64,000 nt of DNA from Ignelater luminosus (Eukaryota > Arthropoda > Insecta > Coleoptera > Elateridae): the NCBI GenBank assembly GCA_011009095.1, contig VTPC01000419.1:6715-70714 (forward strand). The letters run 5' to 3'. Position 1 is the stretch's first letter; every line of letters starts with the position of its first letter. Positions 10,846-23,877 of the stretch are shown here, piece by piece. A model generated the notes under the pieces. That model searched no databases, was not told where the DNA came from, and was given only the letters and a program-made list of their open reading frames with translations. The translations under genes and the position numbers were made by a program.

Positions 10846-12813
10846 CATGACAGAAAAACGCTTTCGTCTTGAACAATATCAATGTAGCAGTTTGGTTCCT
10901 CTGACCACTTAGAGGTTTTTGGAAAAGGCAAAAGGAGTGAGTACTAGATGAAAACGGATGACCTAGGTCTCTGCCAGACTTATAAATTAGAGATAGATCT
11001 GTAGAACGAGTAAAATAACAACCCCACTGTAATAAATCTTATTCTTTCCATGCTTCTGCTACAATTTGAGAAGCATTACATGCGGTCCATACTTAGTTAT
11101 TTTTATAGTTTGGACAAGACTGCAACCGAATTGATACAGAGACTATGATAAGATAATCTCGTTCAGAAAGATTTAGTCAACTCTGGTCCTGTAGAATACT
11201 TATTCATTTGATCAAGCCTGTACCTGAAACGGTCGTTGTAAATTTACATTTCAATTTTAGTTATGCAAATTATTGATTTTCAGTGACAGGTTTCTTACAT
11301 GAATAAAATGGATGTCCACACAATGCGATGGTTTGAAATATTCCCTTTGTCTCGAGGTAAAATTCACAAAGACAGTTGAGTAAAAATATTAAAAACCAAA
11401 TACTTAAGTCTCTACGAGTAATTTAAAACAATCAAGGCTTCGGGAAATTTCCAGAGACTACTAAGATTCTGTTAATGCTCTGTTACATACTTTCTCTTGT
11501 ATTTCTAGGAATTATTGTGATTTTCCATAACTTGGGAATATAGGTCGTATAACTCTAGTTTTAATTGGACATAAATTTTAGCTACTTTTTGTTTGAAAGA
11601 TTTAAAAAAGTAAAGAATTCGTGTACTAGTAATTTAAAATGCGAAATAATGGAGATATAAAATTTTATAATATTTGGAGGGCTTCTCACCACTTTTATGT
11701 TAACAATTCGGATTTGATATTCTAAATTTTTGAAAACAGTAAAAGTTATACCGTCATGGTATTTCTGGTATTTTAAGTTAACTGTTAAAACATTTCTTGA
11801 ATTTAAAATTTTCAATTTAAGGACATTATTTGGAAATGAACGGGATTCTGAGTATTTACTGTAATAATCACTTTCTATTCTAATGTTTATTCTTAAAAGT
11901 TAAAAAACATAAAAATTTTATTTACTGTAGGTAGTTAAGATCATTGATGAGATTTAAAATACTCGTTTGGAATTTTTAATTTCCAACCTACATATATTCA
12001 TTAAAATTAAATTATAAAAACACAATTCTGCTGTGCAGTTTTTAAAGCTGAATAATAAACAAGTTGATTATTAAAATTTAATATCGCAGAAGAATTCAGT
12101 AACGTAAACAAGTTGTTTTTTAAATTCATATTTGAAATCTCTTAACGGATATTTGATATCATCTTCAAGCATTATTTTCTAAAAGCGTCATATGTTAGAA
12201 TGACATGCGAATTCGAGCAGCAGGTGCAATTCCGTTTTAACACCGTTTGACATATCCTACAACTCACATTCCATGTTTGCCGTATATACATCAATTTGCT
12301 TGCTAAAAGTTAGCGGTAGTAGTAATAATTCTTGTATCTACCGAAGCTGAATACACACTCACACATTTGTATACAAAACAAATCTGTCGTTCCAGTTTAT
12401 TTTAGAATCTACCATTGACTCATATTCCACACCTTAACAATAGAAATTCAAGATTGAAATGTAGGGTAATGGAGTTTTATAGTAAACAATGTATTATTCC
12501 CCGCCGTTCGACATATGTTACATGGAAGTAGTAAGTGAATATAAACTTGCTAATTTAGAATCTAGGAAACGGCGTGACCAATCTGGGGTTATTTATTTCT
12601 TAACAATAGCAAGTTCAATAGAGGAATTTAGGGGTCATCAGGTATTTGTGAGAGAAACTTCGTGTTTTCTGAGATCTGTGTCGCCTCGTTGGAATCAAGC
12701 ATAATGCAACAAACATGATTCACAGAAGTCGACATACTTTATACCATCTGACACTGACCTCTATAGAATGCTTATGTTAATTAAGATAAAACCAAATACT
12801 TGTAAAAACTTAT
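10846..12813. other. AT-rich intergenic DNA downstream of Osiris gene A
   Basis: No gene or transposon motif is recognised. A 71-codon open frame at 12489-12704 has no supporting feature. Confidence 0.5.
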
Positions 12814-12819
12814 TTTATT
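12814..12819 (-). terminator. Poly(A) signal AATAAA, Osiris gene A
   Basis: Plus-strand TTTATT is AATAAA on the minus strand, about 230 bp past the stop codon of the Osiris gene. It is the first canonical hexamer I found in that direction, though other AT-rich variants lie closer. Confidence 0.4.
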
Positions 12820-13049
12820 GACTCGTTTTCATTAAAAAATAACACATTGTAAGTCTAGATCTTTAGTACAACTAGACAATAATGGTATCTTCGTTGTCTT
12901 TGTTCGTCGATCTTAAAACTAATTTACAAATTAATTAATTAATTAATAATACTCTTATAATAAATACATATAAATTAACAAGATGAGCGTAGGCTAAGCC
13001 CGAAGAGCGCTGAGAATTGGCAGGTACAAGGCAGGGCTACCCGGAAACT

Positions 13050-13946
13050 CTAGTGCTTCGTGCTGGTTTGCGTGTGTCCACGATACGCAAGTTCTTGTCC
13101 ATCCAAGGATCTACCCCAACCCCCATGTCCTGATGAACCTCCTCCATATCCACCTCCGATGTCTCCATATCCGCCGCCGCCACCACCACCGCCGCCACTG
13201 GGACCTCCATATACGCTTTCATGTGACGAAATGTGACTGGAGCTATGATGCGGGTGTGCAACCACTTCATAAGTTACATGCTTACCGCCTCCCAATAATT
13301 TCTTCAATCCGATAATAAGAGATAGAACTAACGCAATTTTACCGATAAGTAAAGCTTTGCCAGCAATAAGTGCAATCGCAGCAAGTGCAAGTTTTCCTAA
13401 AATTGCTGCTTTAAGGGCACCCGCTGCTAATAAGGGACCGAGAAGTTTCGAACCCTTCTTCTTCTTTCCTCTACCTTCTTCGACACCCACGGAATTATCA
13501 TCTTCATTAAGACCGTCCATGACATCGCCGAACGAACGTGCTGCTGACGTAAAGCTGTCTACGATTTCGCTACCCTTAAGGTCAACTTTAATTCTATGCG
13601 TATCTAAGAACCTCTGAATTCTGTTGAATATTAACGATTCCACTGTGTCATCCCCATTGAGTGCCCTTGGAGCACCTTCGGTTTCACCATCTTCCGTCTT
13701 CACAATAGTTAATCCATCGGTTATCGTAATAGTATCCCTATTACCCAACATTTTATCCACGAAGGAAAATAGTTTGTATTTCACACACGATATCGAATCT
13801 TTTCGAAGGCAGTCCGCGTAAATACTATCCAATAAGTCATTTTCAGTTTGAATTGCGTTACGGGAAGCTCGTGCTTCTTCTTGGGCGGGAAGGGCGCACG
13901 CCGCAGCCACGATACACAATATTCCTACCACTTTTAACGATGCCAT
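13050..13946 (-). CDS. Osiris family protein (DUF1676), gene A
   Basis: An uninterrupted 298-codon frame on one exon. Residues 1-18 are a signal peptide (hydrophobic core VVGILCIVAAAC, likely cleavage after ACA). The two-cysteine Osiris motif CLRKDSISC is at 46-54 and a KKKK stretch at 161-164. A long Ala/Leu/Ile/Lys hydrophobic segment covers 169-217, typical of DUF1676. A Gly-rich tail (about 248-276) is followed by GQELAYRG at 283-290, matching the AQxLAY-type C-terminal motif. Osiris proteins are insect-specific secretory or endomembrane proteins expressed mainly in cuticle-forming epithelia; their molecular activity is poorly known. The start is fixed by the signal peptide and by a TATA/Inr pair just upstream. 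I cannot assign the paralogue number with certainty. Confidence 0.93.
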   Translation of the reverse strand: MASLKVVGILCIVAAACALPAQEEARASRNAIQTENDLLDSIYADCLRKDSISCVKYKLFSFVDKMLGNRDTITITDGLTIVKTEDGETEGAPRALNGDDTVESLIFNRIQRFLDTHRIKVDLKGSEIVDSFTSAARSFGDVMDGLNEDDNSVGVEEGRGKKKKGSKLLGPLLAAGALKAAILGKLALAAIALIAGKALLIGKIALVLSLIIGLKKLLGGGKHVTYEVVAHPHHSSSHISSHESVYGGPSGGGGGGGGGYGDIGGGYGGGSSGHGGWGRSLDGQELAYRGHTQTSTKH

Positions 13947-13972
13947 GACCGCTTTGCTAGCTGATCAGTGTA

Positions 13973-14004
13973 TGATGTTGAAGAGATGCGCTGCGTGTAT
14001 ATAT
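13973..14004 (-). promoter_or_regulatory. Core promoter (TATA box and initiator) of Osiris gene A
   Basis: On the minus strand a TATATA box (first T at about 14004) lies 31 bp before the A of TCATAC (13973), which fits an insect initiator. This predicts a 5' leader of about 27 nt before the ATG at 13946. The flanking DNA toward 14100 is GC-richer than the surrounding intergenic sequence. Confidence 0.6.
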
Positions 14005-14009
14005 GATCC

Positions 14010-16240
14010 GCTCCCTCCTCTTAAGGTGGACTAAGAACAATTTGGGTCCAGAGACTATAATAACGGCCGCGGGGCGATCTCTTGGACCGCTTTCTCACAG
14101 AAAACTCGCAATAACCTCATTTCCTGCCTTCCTGTGCGATATGCACCTCCCATGATTATACTGCCGATCTGCATTTCCCTCATAAAAACTCGAGTAGAAT
14201 AGAAATAGCATTATAATAGCTCAATGTAAATAATTATTAGGTGTGCCAGCTGAATGACCACCGGCCCGGATGGTCACATCGGAAACGCTTGAGGGCGGAC
14301 TAGGTCATCGTCGAAGGTTACTCGAGAGAGTGCCAAGTGATTCTTGAACTACTATTGACCTACTTCATTCTTAGTTCTTGTGGATGCAATTTAACAATAT
14401 ATCACAACAATAAGTTAAGAATAATTGGCGTTCTTGTTATTTTCAAACGATTCGATTCAGTTAACTATTGTATGCTCATCATAACGACGAAATTAGTTAA
14501 TTAAAGTGAACTTCTTTGTATCAAGGGTACTAGTTAGAAAAATGTACGTACTAGTTCTCATACATTTCATTAAAACTAATTTACGTTAGGAAGTTTGTTC
14601 ATTTATCACCGTAGCAGTTCCGGGCTTTAGATTTGTCGTGTGCTAATAGCAATACGTGAAAGCGAGTGAACATTATAAGCTGACCTCTGCGTGTGAACGT
14701 GTTTAATAATTGTTATGAAAATAAAAGGTAGATTTGACCACTTACACTAAAAGAGTAGCAAAAAATGAAGCGTCTTCTATGTAAAACTTGATCTATTACG
14801 GTACAAGAAAGCAAAATCGATGTCTAGACGGAAGCCTTTCAAAAAGAGAGCAAAACGATCTTTAAATGTGTCACGAAAGCACATCATTATAATGAAGTAA
14901 TACTCTCTCATGTAACATTGAACTAAATATGTAATTTTATCTAATTTAAAAAATTTGCCCCGGGGTTTAAAAATAGAGAAACGCCTAGATGATATTCTAT
15001 TATAACATCTTAAAAGCGATCTACATATTAAATGAAACGAAAAATGTTATTTAATAGTAGTACAACGAAATTCACTTTTACTGCTTGCGTATCTTATCTA
15101 ATAATATTTTAAGTCCTTGCGTGCAATTTAATAACGATGAATACGTTACTTTTTTTACTTTCTTTTAATTCTATATATTTAAAATGTCAACCGTTTTCGT
15201 TGTTTTCTTTTATTTGGTTAGCAAGAAGCATTAATAATTTAAATAGCAAACAAAATATAGAAACTTTCGACCTAGGGACCTCATTCCTTATGTATATTGG
15301 TAAAAATATCGCACTAATGCTTCATGTAATGTAGTTGTAAACTAAATTTTTTATTACTGTTTGCGATAACCACAATAATAAAATTAATATAATTACGGTT
15401 AATTTTTATTGTACTAAACATCATTTCTTCAGAAAGTGTTTCAAGAACAGCTTTCTAGATTCTTTTTTAATATATAAAACGGACTTTTTCGGAATTGAGG
15501 TGGAAATTAAAAATGCAAATTTTTACTTTACAATAGAGTTTCAAGTTTGCGAATATACTTTTATTTAGGTAAATAAATCTATCTAATGTTATTCTATATG
15601 GACTTTTTAAAATTTCTCTCAAAATAAAATTTATATTAGTATCGGTACTATTAGAAATTGCTAAATTAAAAAGATTCTTGCAGATGTGGTTTTATAAATT
15701 TGAGTGAACCATAATAATAATCACAGTTAACCATTACATGGGGTTAGATGGTTCATTTCTATAGATAAATTGAACATGTTATGCAGTTGTTTCAAAATGA
15801 AAAGGTTTTTCATTTAGTGTCTAACAGTCATTGCTGCATGCGTTTGTAGGAGACACTGTTTCGAAGAAAACTCAAACTGATTCTGCGATTTACAATTTTC
15901 AATAATGCTGAAATGTCTTATTTACATTATTACCATCTCGGAAACATGATATTTATACGAGTTTATCTGTCAACTAAGCATATTTTTATATTTAATAGTG
16001 ACATAGATTTATACGAGGAAGCAAACACACATCTCTGGAAAATTCTTGTTGTGGTAACTGAATAAATAAATAGAATTTATGTCGTTTGTCAAATCTATTC
16101 TTAATTTATAAACACGGTCACTGAATATTAATAATTTAATCCTAAGGCCTTTCTACCTTTCAGTATAATGCTGAGTTGTCTACTCTTTTGAGTTTTTTTC
16201 CCATAGTTTTTCCATGTTCTTCTACCTTCTGTTAGTCTTT
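14010..16240. other. Upstream region of Osiris gene A, no gene seen
   Basis: No transposon or coding motif is recognised. Because it lies immediately upstream of the Osiris promoter it is the obvious place for enhancers, but I can name no site. Confidence 0.4.
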
Positions 16241-16244
16241 TTAA

Positions 16245-18643
16245 CCTTTTAACGGTGGCACTTTGAAGTTTTTGTCTGAATTTTATTAATTTTTGATATA
16301 TGTCTCATTAAAACACTTGAATCCTATTTTGCATGTTAGTTTCGACATAACATTTTAAATTTTGGAGAAAAGATATGATCCCATTTTGGGAACGTTGGCA
16401 TGCATACTTATACAATAGCAGGTTAATAGGTAACGCCTTTATTTCCTTTATGAGTTACATGTTATTATATAAAGTGATTATTTTTAGATAAAAATTATGT
16501 AAATACTATTAAATAGAATAATCAAATCAAAACAAAATTTTGTATGTAGTCTTTTCTCACATTTAGAGCACTGGAGCCTGGTATTTTTTTGGCACACTAC
16601 ACCTTCCCTGAGAATATGCAATTAGAATATGATTGATGCTATCGTAACGAATATCACGTACAACTGATGATGATGGACCTCCTTGTCGTTTTCTCTGTGT
16701 AGCTTTTGCTTTTATTAGACGCCGAAATTCTACCACCACTTTTTAGATCTCAATTTTGGGCGATAGCTAGCACAAAGTCGATCAAGAAGATCAACCCCTC
16801 TCATACCGTCATTATATTTCTTTGTAGCATTGGGTTGCTGGACATCTTTTTTATGTTCTCCTTTTACTCTTCTAGCGGTTTTATGGAAAGGTGTTACACC
16901 ATAGTGATTACTTCCTACAGTCACTATTGCGTTGTCATTCCACTTCAGAAATACCAAATGCCCATCAGATCTATCATCGTAACATGTCCATATCATAAAG
17001 ATATCCATCTGATCCACACAACATCCATATCTTAAATACAAACCGCATTGGTTTATTTTTTATTAACATCTTAGCAGATGATGCCCATAATAATTTCTTC
17101 TCAGTTCTGAATAAAGCCAAGAAACCTTCGCAATTTTTGAATTGTCTAATTTTTGGTTATCGGCTACATGAAAGTAACGTTTTATTGTTCTGAAATTATC
17201 TCTGCTCATAGTTTTAGAAAAAATCGGAGCTTGCATGTCTTCAGCTGTAGAGCAGTAATCATTTTCACTGGGTGCATTGTGATAATCGCTTGTCAAAATT
17301 AATCCTAAGAGCTGACAGATATCTTTTTCAGTAACCATAAAATTATGGTCGTTTTTGTATCTTCTTGCATAAAGTTTTGTTTATTCCGTTATATATGATA
17401 TTATCTCTAATGTCAAAAATAATAAAGAGATCTCGTATTTCAACTTTCCAGCATGTTCAGAACCAACTTTTGGAAGTTCAACTATGCTCTAACTTTTTCC
17501 ACGATATTTTTGTCTTTCTCGATTTACTACTTTACTATCTTCATCTTCAGCTTTGCCAGAGTCAATCTGATGAATATCAATTTTTCCTGGAACCTCTTGA
17601 GGTAAATCTGATCCACTCAAAGCTTCATCATCATCGGTTTCAATTTACCGGATGCTGGTGGTAACGAAACGGCGTCATGTTCTTTTTCCGAAGGAGATGC
17701 TTCTAAATCGTTCAGAGCATCACACATGTACTTGTATCTAACAATTCTACCATTGGTAGGTAAAAATACAACAATACAAACATTTGTCTTTCCTGATTAA
17801 AATAAAACTTACCCATAAAATTTATTACAATCCATCGTACTTTTTTGCTAAAAATCACACTACCAAATCGCATGCAAACTAAAATGAATTCGGTGAATGC
17901 AGAGACTGTACTGACATTATTACTATAAAGGGACACAAATGCATAAAAAACCAGTAACTTTGCTTTGAAGTTATATTCAGAACTAACCTTTTACCATTGA
18001 CCAATAATAAGATTAACAATTGAGTTTTACAACCTCGAATAGTAAAATGCATCTCAAACAAGTCGAATGTTATTGAAAACTTGCAGCCTTTATTGCTGTT
18101 CTTTTATTCTGAATGTTGAGAATTTAGTGTCGTAAATTACATCTAAAAAGATTTTGACAGTAAAAGTAATAAAACAAATTAGGTGGGCTCAGACCGTTTG
18201 AACCGTCGTAGACTATAGCAGTCATTGCATTTACCGGAAAAATCCCTAGCTTTACACGCAAACGTTCCCAAAATGAGACCCTCATATTTATCAGGTTAGT
18301 ATCAGCTGTCTGTAATTCATATTACTATAATATTTATCCTAATGATATATTAGTACATAACATAAACAACTACATAACTAATGATCAACATTCTATACTT
18401 AGTTAGCTATAGCAATAAAAACATTATCATAAGCTAAAATATATAAAAGCAAGAAAAAATTCAATTTTTGAACAAACGTAATGTAAATAAAAAATTATAA
18501 AAAACCTTTAAAACTTTCTTTAAGAGGCAATTTAAGGTTTAGAAACATCACCAGTAAAAAATTTACTGCAAAACATGTAAAAGAAACAAAGAAATTTAAT
18601 TTTTAAAGGCTGTTCCCGTTTTGGAAACGTTAGTCATTAAAAG
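16245..18643. mobile_element. piggyBac element, internally deleted
   Basis: The left end is TTAA + CCTTTTAACG (16241-16254). The right end is ATTAAAAG + TTAC (18636-18647), which pairs with it as a short terminal inverted repeat next to a TTAA-like target with one change. A subterminal repeat CCCATTTTGGGAACGTT occurs near 16380-16397, inverted near 18265-18282, and in a diverged copy near 18612-18631. The 2.4-kb size is normal for piggyBac. The transposase remnant inside is on the minus strand. The terminal repeat is short, so the exact ends are tentative. Confidence 0.55.
16530..17727 (-). pseudogene. piggyBac transposase remnant
   Basis: The order on the minus strand is an acidic N terminus (DLEASPSEKEHD, then TDDDEALSGSDLPQE, about 17600-17715) and the N-terminal transposase domain (MVTEKDICQLLGLILTSDYH, about 17275-17338). 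Next come FLKWNDNAIVTVGSNHYGV (about 16900-16960) and the region of the third catalytic Asp, YNDGMRGVDLLDRLCASYRP (about 16740-16800). Then RSKKWW, EFRRLIKAKA, and after a one-base shift a Cys-rich C-terminal zinc domain with CQKNTRLQCSKCEKRLHTKF (about 16535-16600). The central part carrying the first two catalytic Asp residues is missing between about 17063 and 17041, an internal deletion of several hundred bases compared with the family. Frameshifts confirm that it is dead. Confidence 0.75.
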
Positions 18644-18659
18644 TTACCTTCTTGCTTTT

Positions 18660-19300
18660 AGCTAATTGTCCTTGCTTCATATACCTTTCTTATAGTTTTT
18701 CCTTCTTCCATTGTCTGGACATACCCACACCATCCTAACTGACTTTGTTCTATTATATTCTCTGCAAGTTGTATTTTTAAAGTTTGTTTTATGCTATTAT
18801 TTCTTATTCTATATATGATTGCCTTTCGTTTTATCTTTCTTGTCTCAAGTTCCTATTCTTTCTATTGTTTTTTCATTAAATTTCCCGTCTTGTATAACTA
18901 CTGAGCCTAAGTATTTATACTTTCTATTTGTTGTACAGATTCTTCTTTCTCGATTCTCGATTATTATTCTTGCTTTTTTCTTACTGATATTAATTTTATC
19001 ATGTCTATATTCTCCAAGTGCTTCTTTACGTAATTTTAGATTTTTGTTCAATCTTTTCTGATTTTTTGCATCTTTCGCCACATAGCACAGTTCTAATATT
19101 TGTACATTCACCACCTTTCTGTGTGCAATTGTGTGCTGTTTAGTCTTTTTTTTTGCTTCTTTTATGACTTCATCTAATAATATTATAAACAACGATAGGC
19201 CTATTACATAACCTTGCCTTACACACTTTGTGTCTCAAAAATCTCTGATTCCTCTTTTCTTCTTCTTACATAATTCCTTGTTTTTCTGTATAGGCTCTGA
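18660..19300 (-). pseudogene. LINE reverse transcriptase fragment (C-terminal part)
   Basis: The minus strand reads VRQGYVIGLSLFIILLDEVIKEA (split across about 19160-19225), a decayed form of the RT motif B region (RQGxxLSPxLF). Then comes VQILELCYVAKDAKNQ where the catalytic YADD should be, so the Asp pair is lost. It is followed by KYKYLGSVVIQDGKFNEK (motif E) and LGWCGYVQTMEEGKTIRKV (about 18690-18750), the usual LxWxGHVxRM block near the C terminus of RTE/R1-like LINE polymerases. The fragment is truncated and very AT-rich. Confidence 0.6.
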
Positions 19301-22300
19301 TTTTTTAATTAGTTTGACTTTTCTGTTAACTCTGGCAAAGACCTTCTTTTTCTATAGTTGTCTCACTTGTTATTTGGCTCAGAGTAACAACAGCATCCTG
19401 CACTCCTTTATTTTTCCTACTCCCATATTGATTTTGCTTTTTTAATTACCAATTGTTTTATTGTTATTCCAATTTTTTGTCCTGGTGTTTTCCTTGTTTT
19501 TTTCTCTGTTACTGTCTTGTTTCTTGATTATTATTTGTTTTTCTTCCCATTTCTTTTTTATCGTTTTTTATCATTTGAAGTTTTTTATCTCTTGTACTTC
19601 TGCTTACTCCAAAGAATGATTTTGCCGATTATTTTTGTATTCTCTCTCAAACAACAAAGTAATGCCGAAATGTGATGGTGATGTCGTCAATCTATTGATA
19701 CTGTTGATATTGTTGTAGTGCGGTGAAAAGATTCTTCACTGTTGGAGCTGTTCTACGGCAAAAGTAGTGATTTGTTATTAATGATGTTAAGCTACTGATT
19801 ACTACCTCGACGGGTCTGTAAAAAATACTCTTTGGACATTTTCTTTAATTACTAAGTAAAACCACACAACACAGAAGATTCCCAGAATTTAATGACAAAC
19901 TTCGAAACACTTCTGGTACAATCTTTGGCTGTTTGGAGTAAATATCTATTAGTACTAACCAAGAAATTTGGTTTTCCTTTTCCTCAAATAATGAGTGCTT
20001 GAAGCTGTTTATTTACGCCGTGTCATCGAGTACCACATAAGTAAATTCGAGGCTCACTGGGCTAATTTCTTCTTCTACTCGATGACGTAGCACAGTCTCT
20101 GCTCGGTCTGTAGCGAGAATAGTGAACCCAGATATGTGATCCCAGTCGCTTCGGGGTGGTAAATGGTCCACATACATCGAAAGCTGATGAAGTGTAAAAC
20201 TAGCATAGTGGAGATTCGGGAAGTTGCAGTTGACAGCGTAGGGATTATACAGCAGATAAAACTGAGAGATGTCGTTTAGCTTTGAAGGCTAGTTGAGGTT
20301 GCTGAGAAGGATCGCCCGAGATGTTCGTGTCTTTTTTGGTTTTTCTTTGAAGACTGCTGATGAAATTAGGAACTTCTGTTAACGTATTGACCCAACTTCA
20401 AACGAATATCTATAGAAAGAACCTCTGACAGGTAGTTTACTTTTGCCAACAGAAAAAACCATCTCAGGCGAATTGTACAGTATCCTGAATAATAAACTAG
20501 GATGCCGCCGATAAGTATATACAGCAAGTCGATAAATTAGTTTCTGGTAGAGCTGCAGCTAATCGTTCCATCCTAACGTTCATTATGTACGAAACGTTCC
20601 TATTTAGTAACCGAACTTTACTGGCGGTAAAAGAGCAGAAGAACGTTTTTCTTTTCGACAGTAAAGAAATTATTGTGATCAAGATCAAACCGTTAATCAA
20701 TACTATTATTCAATATTTTGATTCAGTTTTGGAAAAAAAGGAAGAAAGTACGAATACAGTGAAAGCTTTTCCAATAATAACACTTCAAGTTACAGCGTCA
20801 TTTTCCTTAAGCAATTTTTAGCCAATCAAGCTGTCCGTGTATTAGAGTACACCGCAAATTTTCAATCTGTAGAAGAGAAAAAAGAAAACAAATATCCTTC
20901 TGAAGGAGCAGTTACGTTAACAATCATTTAGTAGTACGGTTAGATTTTTAATCCTTAAATGTAGATACGGTAAAACTTCCACAACTCGAACATTCGCAGC
21001 AGCAGGTTCTCATTAAATCCAGTTCTGTTGCTAACAGGAATTTCGAGCTAGTTGTAAAGAGGAAAGATCAAGTGTAGGAAAACAGAATAAAAGTTGTTTG
21101 TTCTAATATCCCGAGAGTCGCACAAGATCTACTGCATAACATTATTCTGTAGTTATTGTTGGATAGCAATCATTCTGTTAGCCAACTCCAAATCATATCC
21201 GGCCAGATTTGGGTTCGATTTAAATCCTACAAGGAAAAGTTCATTGTAATTAAGAAACATATAGTATAAAGCAATAAGAAATTAGAGAAGTTAGAGACCC
21301 TTCACATGATACCAAATAGGTCGTTTTACGATAGTGTTTTTTTTGCAGTGACGTGTAGTACATTTTAATAAAGTTTTGACGATGGTTGTGTCAAGGTAAA
21401 CCGCATGCTGTAACCGGTAGAAAAACGAATCGCATAGTTACATTGTAGCAGGAGTATCGATAGCAGCAAGATTACCAAAAAACATTAAAAGACCTTTTTA
21501 AGAGTTAACCGATTCACTAAAAATTATAGAAATAGTAGAAAAGTTGATACTATTGAAAAGCAAAAATTCTATTTAGCCTTGAGCTCATAACACTTTGAAA
21601 TCAATTTCTTAAAGAGACAGGAATGCTTTCTACTTTAATATAAGTAACATTAAAGAGAGAAAAATGTCTGAATGTGTACTATAATAATGCTAATGGAATG
21701 TCCACAACCAATTCAATGTTGCTCTTGAAAGATAGGAAGCAAACAACTGATGCAGAAAGAGAAGTTTCTGTATAGCGTCAAAGTTTTGCAACATAGCTAA
21801 AAGTTGAAGACTAGAAAGCTTTACTTAAAAACTTAAATGTTTTAAAAGTTTGCACTAATACTACATAGCAAGACGTAATAGTGTTTGGTTAAAGTTTGTC
21901 AGATTTCAATATAGAGAAAACTCTGAAAACGAGGAAGAAAAAAGTCAAGCGAGCAGCTAGAAACATCGCTTTTGGGCCTCCACTCTTACAAAACGTTTTC
22001 TTTTGATGTTTAAACAAAAACATAAAACATGATATATTTTATTATGTGCCCAATTTATGAATTAAGACTTAAAATAAATTTACGTTTATTGAACTAGCAC
22101 GCCGTGATAGGTAGTTTCTTCAAAACAGATAACAGATAAAAATAAACATGTGGGTGGAGCTTAACTCAAAAAATACGGAAGCTCTCGTTTAATGAAGGAA
22201 ATAAGATAAAAGATTAGCCAACCAATTTCCTGTAAAGAAAACTGAAATTTATGGCTGTTAAATATCAGCAACTACTGCTTTACGTTTTTTCTTATCAAGA

Positions 22301-23877
22301 AGCATATAATTTTCTTTTTTTGTTGGGTTAAAAATATTTGGCCTGCGTATTAGCTGCATGCAATTCAGATCAAGATGCGAATCATAGATTACAACAGTAT
22401 AATATTAGGTACATCTCTGTAAAAACATCGCTTCTAAGATAATTAGCAAGAGAAATTATAAATTGATTTGAACTTCATTGAGTTTATTGTCGTGGTTTCC
22501 ACATCCGTACATAAAAAGTCAACAATTTTTTAGATTTTCATAACTTTTGAAAAACATGTAAGAATTTAAATTTAGTAAATTTGCAATCAATAAATATTAC
22601 TCGATGAACAGAGTTTTCTGTATTATTTGCATGTCTGTTGCCTGCCGATGAGTTGTTAGATTTTTTACCGCGCCGCACTTGATATTTATTGAATGTAAGC
22701 AGTTAGAAAGTCGGAAGACATGCGATGCCTACATATAAATAAAATCTTTTATCTGTATCTAAAGCACAAACAATTTTTGCAGTTATTGAAATTCACATTT
22801 CATTAATCAAAAACGGTTTCTTCTGCATCGTTCTCCAGTCTTTTGAGATTTCCAAAAAACTAGTCGGGAGAGCTCAACTAAAAATCAAGAAATGTTAGTC
22901 TCGTTTATGATCGATATAAAAAAGCCTCCAACAATACTTCACACGAACTAAATACAGTTTTGGAGTTTGGTAGATTAAATAAGTTCTAAAAAATAAAATG
23001 GTTTTCTCATTAATCAAGGACGCTACAGTCTTTTATCTCTCTCGTCATCTGTAGACAAGATCGTGTAGTAAAGGTGGTTTTTTCACAAGACAAAGCCTGA
23101 AAACTTGAAAGATTTTAAGTTTAGGAGACTGATCATAAAAAGGAAAATAGAAGACAAATATGGAAATGATGTTAAACACCAAGTTAACATTTAGATCGCG
23201 ACAATGGCTTTTTGTACTGGAAAATACTTTGATGATAAAATACGGGTATAAAAATCACTTTGCTGTACTGACTGCATAGTAAAGTAACCAAATTTTGATT
23301 AACTATCGGTTATAATAATTTGCAGATATAAAATCAGCAATAGACCAATAGCCACCGAACTAAACAAATTTTAGAAACTCTGAGACTTGTTTGTCTTGTG
23401 GAGACTTTGGGTCTCAACAGTTAACAATCAGTGAGTAAAATTTTGATGACACGCTACGCTACTACCAACGGTTACATCGAATTTTTGTTCAGTGATGACA
23501 ATGACGTTTACGGAAAGGTCAAAGTAGCGATAGATAGTAGCATTTCCTGCTAAGATCGCCAATTACTTAACCTCTCACGTTTAGTACACGTAGTAACAGG
23601 CTTTGAGGCATTAGCCTAGCTATCAGAATTCCAAATTATCAAAGAAGTAAACACAATTTATACTTACATAAATCCCGTTCGGTGATGATATCAAAACTGA
23701 CACATTAACGGTTCTCGTATCGGATGGCAATCTGGAAGGATGCCTATGAAATAGTCACAGGAAACAAAATTATTGTAAACCTGATCGGTTTTATCGCCAT
23801 GTTAAAACCAGCTCAGTTAATGAGATGTTGGTTTCAAAATATCGGCTGTTCCCTTGGCAGTATCTGTACTCAAGTTT
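19301..23877. other. Intergenic DNA, no identified gene
   Basis: No known family is recognised over 4.6 kb. The only open stretch with protein-like composition is at 20013-20288 on the minus strand, listed separately. Confidence 0.4.
20013..20288 (-). other. Unrecognised open frame, possible exon or repeat remnant
   Basis: The minus strand is open for 91 codons between stops. It includes MYVDHLPPRSDWDHISGF and ATDRAETVLRHRVEEEIS and ends at a TAA at 20013. Local GC and residue mix are more protein-like than the surroundings. I recognise no family, see no clear splice sites, and cannot exclude chance. Confidence 0.2.

Noticed and set aside
12489..12704. 71-codon plus frame near Osiris gene A
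   Set aside because: No motif, no promoter context and no similarity that I recognise.
13037..13821. Several frames of 60-86 codons overlapping Osiris gene A
   Set aside because: Shadows of the 298-codon Osiris frame in other phases or on the other strand; the Osiris reading has the signal peptide and family motifs.
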